Positions 12,315 to 21,700 of a stretch of DNA of 64,000 nucleotides are shown piece after piece; position 1 is the first letter of the stretch; every line of letters starts with the position of its first letter. Source of the DNA: Elmis aenea (taxonomy: Eukaryota > Arthropoda > Insecta > Coleoptera > Elmidae); contig OX393576.1 in the NCBI GenBank assembly GCA_947652605.1, positions 10,876,575 through 10,940,574 on the forward strand, read 5' to 3'. The notes under the pieces are model-generated. The model saw only the letters and a program-made list of their open reading frames with translations, was not told where the DNA came from and ran no database searches. The position numbers and the translations under genes were made by a program.

Positions 12315-12419
12315 CCTACTTGATCAGTGCCTTCCCTATTTTCCAAGTGAATGCAGTTTTTAAACAACCTCTTGTTACCGGATCAGTTTCATGAGATTTT
12401 TGTTTATTTTGAATTAAAG

Positions 12420-12575
12420 CCCGTCGCAAAGTATTTCGGATTAATAACGCGAGTTATATTTAACCCATTTAGACCAAAAATAAATAGTTTTGGCTGAGTT
12501 TCGGTGGACATATGTTGCGTGTATATTTTCACGGGTATTGTTTTTATTTTATTTCTGTCGCTAAATAATACCATC
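12420..12575 (+). promoter_or_regulatory. Putative internal promoter and 5' UTR for isoform B
   Basis: The sequence between the small exon at 12222 and the ATG at 12576 has no acceptor immediately before the ATG, and a TATA-like tatatttaa occurs near 12450. This suggests a separate first exon with its own promoter. There is no direct evidence for the start site. Confidence 0.3.
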
Positions 12576-12728
12576 ATGATCAAATCGAGTGTGTCCGAGT
12601 ATAATTTGCATGGCGGCCCGAAAAAAAGACGACACGACCGTCGTTCGTCGTTATCAAAAAGTCATTTCAGGGGGATCAAGAAAGATGAACTACAAAAACA
12701 AACGCATATGTATATTGCTTCAATGACA
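12576..12728 (+). CDS. stac: stac exon 1, isoform B (residues 1-51)
   Basis: ATG in the context accatcATGA; a very basic peptide (KKRRHDRRSS) ends at the near-perfect donor ACA|GTAAGT in phase 0, matching the acceptor at 14308. Confidence 0.65.
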
Positions 12729-15700
12729 GTAAGTTAACAACGTGCAAATTTGTTTACGTTATTGATTGGTACATGAAATAGCTCCTGGTAATTGCTAATC
12801 AATATTTGAACTTTTCCGTTTATGTACAGGATGACAGAAATTCGGATTTCAACATAAATATTTGGCTTATTACGAAAACTAGAATGTAGATTTAAAAATT
12901 GGCAAAATTATTGCATTTTATGCTCATCAAAATTAACCAAAAAGTTTTAGATATCTGCTACCGATTTCATAAAATTAAAAAAATATGAAAACTCTCACTT
13001 TTTTTAATCATACATTTGTTTATTTTACATTTAACGGTCCTATCAAAACGTCATTTTGGTTGTCGAAGACGATTCTGATATCAAAAATACGAGTGTATCA
13101 TCACTTGCTTATAATAGTTACATCGTTTTCTTCTTATTAAAGTTCATTGTTACGAATTTATTAATGTGACAAGTAATAGACTTTTAAAACTTTTAGTTTG
13201 TTGATTGGTTGTCATGGAAACAACATAAACTACAACGACCGGCCTACCTGATTTATAGTGGTTGTTTAAAACCCTTTTTTTTTTTTTAATTTGACTATGA
13301 ATAAAGAAGTAAAATACCATGTGTGATACATCAATAGATTCAGAAAAATAACTGCTATTAGATTATGTAAATAGCAAAAATTGCGCCCATAATAAAAAAC
13401 AAAGTTGGTTGTCATAAAACAAAAACGAGTCGACCTAGGAAAAATTTGTGATCACCATCCGATTCGGCTTAAAAAGTTGCTTCGGTAATGTTCTTACACA
13501 TTTGAAATATTTTAAACTCTGAAGGACTTATAGACGATTTCCAAAAATCGTATTTTCCGGTTTCTCCAAATTTTCTCTGATACCGTTTGAGATAATTCCA
13601 ATTTCTCTTTGGATTATCAATAAGCACAAAATTTAGCAGTTTTGCCAAATTTAAACCTATACTCTGGCTATTATAATAAGCGAGATCCCCATGCTTAAAC
13701 TCGAATTTCAATCACCCTGTATAATGTCATTGATAAAAATGCAGGGAAAAGTAATTTTTAAATTTGCCCGGTAAAAAAAAATATTTTCTTTATAAAACTA
13801 TGGAACTTTGGTACATTTTAACGTATGTTTTAGCTCTTATAATAAATGAGATCCCCACATTGGAACTTAAATTTAAATATGCCTGTATTATATAAAATAA
13901 TTTTATATTTTTTACAGCCTTTACCAATAGAATTTAATCCCTTGTTTAAATATAATTATACCGTCATATTTCTTTTTATTTCAAATAGCAATCATAGTTG
14001 GCAATGATGCAATTGGAAAGGTTTCTTTTTGTGTTTTTAAAAGCTTTGTAGTAAACAAATATAATTTTTTAATTAATGAGTTTTGTCTGAAACTATTATT
14101 TTGAGAAGTAAAACTGAAAAAAAAACAAAAATATGTCGTTGAACAGTTCTTAAGCATATTAAGCCCAAAATTATGTAGACAATACAAAAAAAAATTGTAA
14201 GATTTTTCAATTTAAACGTCAGTAAAGCATTATGTAAAGGTGAATTTATTGGGATCATTTTAACATTTTTATCGACTATACAACATTTTATTTGAATTTT
14301 TATTACAGATAGATGAATTGTATTCAGAGATCCTTTACGAAATTCTGCACAATGTTGGATGCGACGTTAGCTACGAAATCGGCCAAACGGCCCTCTTCTC
14401 CTACGTACAAGACGCGTTTAAAATGACCAATGAAAAACACGAGCATCTCTTAACTGTAGCCGAACAAAAGGAACCGCCAGAACTCTTATTAAACGTCGAA
14501 GTAATAGAGGCTAAGGACTTGGCAGCCAAAGATTCTAATGGACTAACTGACCCATTTATAACACTTTATCTCGCATCAAACACATCACATAGATATAACA
14601 CTTCTGTTAAGACTGGAACACTACAACCTGTTTGGGAAGAGCATTTTGCTTTGTACGTGTGATGTACTGTTAAAATGCTTTTACCAATGTTTTTTTAATT
14701 GTAGACCCGTAACTGACAAATCAATCGAAGATATACTGTGCCTGGAAGTATGGGATTTTGACCCAGCTGAGACTGTCAGAGAAAAATTTAGCAAACTGTT
14801 TCAAGTAAAAGGTGTTAAAGGGGTGAAAAAATTAGTTAAAGAAATTGCGGTTACGGCCACGATGGGTCAACATGAAAATGAGTTGGTTGGAACTGCGAGA
14901 ATTCCACTTCGGGTAAGTTAATAGACTACTTTAAGCACCAAAAGCCGGCGATTGATTGCTGGCGACCAAATAATGGTAATAAAATGCCGGCGACCAAATA
15001 ATGGTATTAAATGCCGGCGACCAAATAATGCTATTAGATGCCGGCGACCAATTATCGGCAGTCAAGCAATGAAATTGTACCTTATTTAAGCCAGCAAACG
15101 CTGGCAATCAATTACTGGCAACCAAATAATGGTATTAAAATGCTGGCGACCAATTGTCGGCAATCAAGCAATAAAATTGTACCTTACTTTAGCCAGAAAA
15201 CGCTGGCAATCAATTACTGGCGACCAAATAATGGTATTAAAATGCCGGCGACCAATTGTCGACAGTCAAGCAATGAAATTGTACCTTACTTAAGCCAGCA
15301 AACGCTGGCAATCAATTACTGGCAACCAAATAATGGTATTAAAATGCTGGCGACCAATTGTCGGCAATCAAGCAATAAAATTGTAACTTACTTTAGCCAG
15401 AAAACGCTGGCAATCAATTACTGGCGACCAAATAATGGTATTAAATGCCGGCGACCAATTGTCGGCAATCAAGCAATAAAATTGTACCTTACTTTAGCCA
15501 GAAAACGCTGGCAATCAATTACTGGCGACCAAATAATGGTATTAAAGTGCCGGTGACCAATTGTAGGCAATCAAGCAATGAAATTGTACCTTACTTAAGC
15601 CAGCAAACGCTGGCAATCAATTACTGGCAACCAAATAATGGTATTAAAATGCTGGCGACCAATTGTCGGCAATCAAGCAATAAAATTGTAACTTACTTTA

Positions 15701-18700
15701 GCCAGAAAACGCTGGCAATCAATTACTGGCGACCAAATAATGGTATTAAATGCTGGCGACCAATTATCGGCAGTCAAGCAATGAAATTGTACCTTACTTT
15801 AGCCAGCAAACGCTGGCAATCAATTACTGGCGACCAAATAATGGTATTAAAATGCCGGTGACCAATTGTAGGCAATCAAGCAATGAAATTGTACCTTACT
15901 TTGGCCAGCAAAAGCTGGCAATCAATGATTGGCGACCAAATAATGGTATTAAACTGCCGGTGACCAATTATCGGCACCAAACAATAAAAGAGTGCCCTAC
16001 TCTGACCCGCAAACGCTGGCAATCATTTGCCGGCGACCAAATAACAATACTGAAACGCCAGCGACCAATTGTCGGCGGCCACGCTCTCTAAAAAAATAGT
16101 TTTACGCATAAAAAGTTCTGTTACTCATAATGAATGATTACAGACCGTTCCCGCAGCAGGTATGACAATGTGGTACAGTTTGGATAAGAAAAATAAAGTC
16201 GCACGCCAAGGGGTGGTCAAAGTGCACTTAACCTTTGGTTCTGAAAAAAATTGTCAAGTTGCAGCACAAGAACACAGACATCTATTGAGAATACTCCTTA
16301 TACACGAATTAGAATCATCAAAGGTTAGCAATTTTTGCTTTAAAAAAGAAATATACACTCCTCTGGTTATTTATTGCAATTTTAGGTCAGCCCTTATTGG
16401 TGGTGTGCAAATTTCAGCCCCCAAGCTGATATATTAATCACACAGCACGCCATACAGTCAGGTTTGTCCCCAGTTAACGTAGCTTTCACACAGTGGGCCG
16501 TTTATTCAGCTGTTCACAAAGATCACCCACTTAGCTTCGCTTTATTTTCCAATTTGCTGGATAAACTGGTTAAGCCGATACAAACATCGGCCGCCTTAGA
16601 GGAAGATGTAAAGCTATTTTGGGATTCTGTTAAGAAACTGCTTCCCTCGTGTTTTGGAATAATCAGAAAAATTAGGAAAAAATCTGCGAACGAAAAAAAT
16701 TCAGTCAAACAGGTGTTGGAGGTTTTGAAAATCATTGCTAAGCTGTCCACGCTTGAGCCACCTCCCCAAACAGATCTCTTCCCTTCTCAACTTTATGTCT
16801 GGTTGAGCTACAAGGGCCGTGAACCCAACTGTGATATTCAAGCGACTCTGCGCGACGCTATAACTCAGGGCGCAAGCGATTGGTTTAATCATATTATTGA
16901 AAACAATAAAAACGAAGATCACACTGATGAAGGAAAACTGCAATATTTAATAAAAATAATCCAGTTGATTAGGACGGATTTGCAGAAAGCCGTCGAGTTT
17001 TATGAGAAAATGTTTCAGGAGTACGTAATTTCGCGATTTGCAAGTAATTGTTTATTGTGTGTTATTTTTTTAGAGTGGTCAATTGTCAGTATGCAAGAAC
17101 TTTGTACATATTGTACCAGACAAAAATTTCTTCGTTGGTAGAAACGGAAGTCATAGCGATTTGTAAAAATTTAAAGAAGATCTCTTACAATTGGAATTTG
17201 AAATCTCAAGATAATTCTACTGAATCTCTTAATACTGGGACTAAACTATTTGAACTGTATTTGGCGCTCCAGAGATTTGTTGTGTAAGTAGAAAATATAT
17301 ATATAATCAAGATCCCTTGTACCCGTAGGTGTAGGGATGTGTGCACGTCCATGTATTATACATGAATTTGCGCCATTGTTTTTTGTTTTTTGCCATTTCT
17401 TTTGCTTCACACCATGATTTTTTTTTCTCATCCAAGGTTTTTATCATCGCCTTTTCCCATGCTTCTCTCGGTCTTCCTCTTTTCCTCCTTGTTTGTATTC
17501 CTGCTTCCCACACTCTCTTTACCTGTCTTCTTACTCCATCCTTTGTAGATGCCCCCACCAACTCAGTTGTCTATTATCTATGAATTCTAAGATAGATTCT
17601 ACTTCTAACTCATTTCTGATCTGTTCGTTTCATATTCTGTCTTTTCTTCTTACGCCTCTCGCTCTTCTTAAAAGTTTCATTTTGGCCGCTTGGATTCTAC
17701 TTTTTTGGCTCGATGTTAATGTCCATGACTCGCACCCAAATGTCAAGATCGGTCTATGTATTCAGTGGAGTAGGCAAGAGGGTGTCGGGGGGGTCAGAAC
17801 CCATCCCCGTAGGTTCGCAATAAGTCGTTATAAAGCTGGAAAACTGTAAATTTTGTGCTAAAAAAAGGTCTTCGGCTCTTTTTACCGTTTATTCTTGTAG
17901 TCCTGTATTTTCGATTGATACTCCTGGGTAGTCGAAATATTGTAAGGTTTCTATTTTTTCTCCTTCAATTTCTATGTTTATGTTCTTATTTTCTTCGTTT
18001 GTCGTCATCAATTTTGTTTTCTTTTGATTTATTCCCATTCCATTTTCTTCTAATACTTCCTTCCAAATCTTTATATTAGTTTTTAGATCCCTTTCATTCT
18101 CTGCCATAATGAATACATCGTCTGCCAACGCACACTTTGATATTTTGACCCTCTTTAAATTCTTGTAACCTACGAATAAACTTTTAACATTTTGTTTGCA
18201 TATCTTAATTATTTTGTCCATAAATATCGTCAACAGTATTGGGCTCATTCCTCCTCCTTGTCTTAGTCCATCTTCTGTATTGAAAGAATCTGATTTCATA
18301 TTTTTCGTTACCACGTAATTTATTGTTTTTTTAATACAAGTATCTAATATTTCTTTTTAGTTTATTGTCTACCTTTCTTTCCTCTAGGATCTCCCAAACT
18401 TTTCGTCTAGACACTTTATCGAATACTTTTTGTAGATCTATAAATGCGAAGTATGCTTTTTCTCTTCTTAGTTTTGTTTTAGTTATAATCTGTTTAATTG
18501 TGAATATATGATTCTGAACACTCCTACCTTTTCTAAATCCACTTTGTGATTCTGTTAGTCTTATCTAATATTTTTGTTAGCTTCCGTGCTAGTATTTGTT
18601 CGTACGTAGAAAATAAAAATATAAATACGTGTTGCTGATAACGTAAAGAAAAAATATAATTCTTCAAACAACACTTAAAATTTTGAACCAAGTTTCTAAA

Positions 18701-21700
18701 TTGGAAGAAATTTCGCAACTTTGCTCCTATTTAACCAACTTTCTAGTTGATACGATGGTCCATGTTGAGCATCAGATTTAGAAAACTGTAGCTGAATCTT
18801 TTGACAGCCCAAAATACTGTTTCAAGTTTTTATCCAAAACTAAAATTTTGTGTGTGAATTTGTAGATTGGGCGAAGGCTTATGTCCTGCAGACTGTGACG
18901 ATTTCCACATTCAGAATTTCCACAAATGGTTCCATGGAGGTGTCGCCCAGTGGTTAGATATTGCTGTATTTAAGGCTCTACAAAGAATCGAAAAAGCTGT
19001 TGAATTAGACAACCTAACACCAGTAGATGAAACGGTTAAATATAGTTCTTCAGCTCTAGATACATTAACGATATTCCATCAGGTAAACAAACAACTATAA
19101 AAAGCTAAAAATTTGCCCTAATTGGTTGTTTGCAGATAAAAATATTCTGGGAACAATTGAACTGGCCGGATGTTGAAGGTTCTTACACATTCATCGCCAA
19201 AATTATTGATGTAAGTGTGAAAGTTTGCCTTAAACATATTTTTGGTTGACTATCAATGGTTTTTTCAGGATATTTGTCGGTGTTCCGTATTTTTCGCTGA
19301 TCGAATGTCGATGCGGGTTGAAGGAATGGGAGAAATCCGTGATATGTACGAGAGTCGATTTGAAGTTACCAGCGAGTGGTGCCTAGCTATTAACAATATC
19401 GATTACGTTCGACAATCCCTCGATCCATTTGCTGATGAGTTGGAAATGGAAGACATTTTGCAGAAATTGTCTGATCTACGAAGTCCCTTGGAGGCGCAGA
19501 GATGTCGTGAGACCCTACAAAACGTTATTGAAAACTCCATTGATACTGTGAGAAATAAAATTATTGAGTTGCTGGAAACAGTAGCGACTAAGGTAAGCAT
19601 TTTTCCTCTTTAGGATCGCGACAAGACAAAAAATTTTCGAAACCAAAATTTACATCGTAATTCAAAAAACGTAAGCAAATGACTAAAAACTTTATACACG
19701 CGTTTTTTATAGCTTAAATAATAATTATTATCTCTCAAATTATTTAAATTACGATTTTATTATTTTGATTAAAATGGAAAAAGCTTTTTACTTTTAACGC
19801 GAAAAATCTTAAAATTATGAGCAATAATTAAAAAGCATTTTTGTTATTAGATGACTCCGGCAATGAAGAGGCTTCTAGTAGAAGGAGCAGAATTATTAAA
19901 TCAAGATAGTAATAGCATTGATCGAGTGATGATGTATTTGGATAACAATTTAGCAACTTTACATGCAGATTTAAACGAAGACAATTTCAACAGGATTTTG
20001 GAAATTATTTGGGATAATTTGGGAGCAATTTTAAAAGAGCTGATCCAATCGAATATAGAAGTAAGTACAACTTTTTTGAGCAATTTATATTTAAGTTATT
20101 ATAATAGAAAGCAACTGTGTTAAAATATACAGGGCCTCCCAAATTCGACGGTCTTGCTTATCGTAAGACCTAAGAAGTTGCTCAAGTTGTGTAATTTGGT
20201 ATTTTTTCAGAATAATTTATAAACTAGAGAGGTCTACGATATTTATTTTAAAAATTCATTAATTAAAACGAATTGGTTGCATTTAACATTAGCAAGATTC
20301 TCATTTTGACATCGAATTTGAGACACCCTGTATTTATTATACAGGGTGTTTCTTAAAACATGCAAAAAAAACAGGACGTGATTCCTTATCGAAAATTAGG
20401 GGAGTCTTTTATGTAAAATATCTTCCTTAGACGTCTTCTTTCGGAGTTCCACCCCATAAATGCAGGAGAAAGATATTTGGTAGATGTTTTATACTTATTA
20501 AAAGGTTTCCCATAGTAATATTTTTAATCATCTCCCACCTTCACAGGGGGCTGAAAAGGGCGATGTCTGTTGGTTTTTTAATCAGAACTTTTTGGAGGAT
20601 TAAAATTTTGCAATTTAAAAATTGTTTGAAAGCTTGATTTATTTAGAAACTATTTATTCTTTAACTCCTCTCGTAAAACCTACAGTTTTTGAGTAACAAA
20701 AATAATATAAGTAAACATGCGTCATTAAATATTCTAATAAAAAACGATTGATTTTGTTGGTTATCATGGTTAGTTTTAAAGTTCATATGGGGGAGAATTA
20801 TTGACGAATGTAATTCATTTTGACGTTTGCACGCCGGCAACGCTAAAACGACCGTCAATGCTACCCAATATGAACATAAACAAAACCATGGTAACCACCA
20901 AAATGGATCGTTTCTTATTGGAATATTTAATGGTGCATGTTCACTTATATTATTTTTTACTCAAAAACTGAAGGTTTTACGAGAGAAGTTAGAGAATTAA
21001 AAAAGTTTCTAAACAAATCAATCTTTTACATAAAAATTTTTAAATTGCAAAATTTCGACCCACTAAAAAGTTCTGATAAAAAAACCAACAGGGGTCGTAC
21101 TTTTCAGCCCACTGTGAAGGTGGGAGGGAGATGAAAATATTACTATGAGAAACCTTTTAATAAGGATAAAACATCTACCAAATATCATTCTCCTACCTTT
21201 ATTTAAATTTGAGGAATAAAATAAAAACCTAATTTTTCCGCTCCCCTTTAGGTGGGTGTAACTCCGAAAGGAGACGTCGAAAGAAAAACAATTATGTAAC
21301 CCCCCCCCTATTTTTAGATAAGGAATCGCTTCCCGATTTTTTTGGCATTTTACGAAACACTCTGTATAGTGTATAAGTAGTTTAGTTTCTCCTTTTTTGT
21401 CGACAAATGCAGAAATTCTGTAGCTACAATTTTAATGTATGAAAAAGTGTAGCCAAACAATTTTGCTTTAAAGATTACATTTGTGTTCTTTTCAGAAAAG
21501 ACGACCACCGTCATTTTTCGCTAACTTACACGAAACTTTAAAATTGATGGTGAAATCTTTTAAACAATCAGATGAGACTTCAGATTGCGATGCCTTACGA
21601 CAAATTGAACATTTATTAAGCATCCATGGAATGGAAACGACACAATTAATCCACGAGGTTTGCAGCCCATTTTTACTGTATTTCCCTTGTGTACTAACCC

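Noticed and set aside
14960..16080. CRISPR-like array
   Set aside because: Units are contiguous 102-bp tandem repeats without unique spacers, and the genome is eukaryotic.
15038..16091. Long open frames of 34-residue repeats (up to 172 codons)
   Set aside because: They follow from the 102-bp period of the satellite, are bounded by stac splice sites and change frame at 101-bp units; no promoter or splice support.
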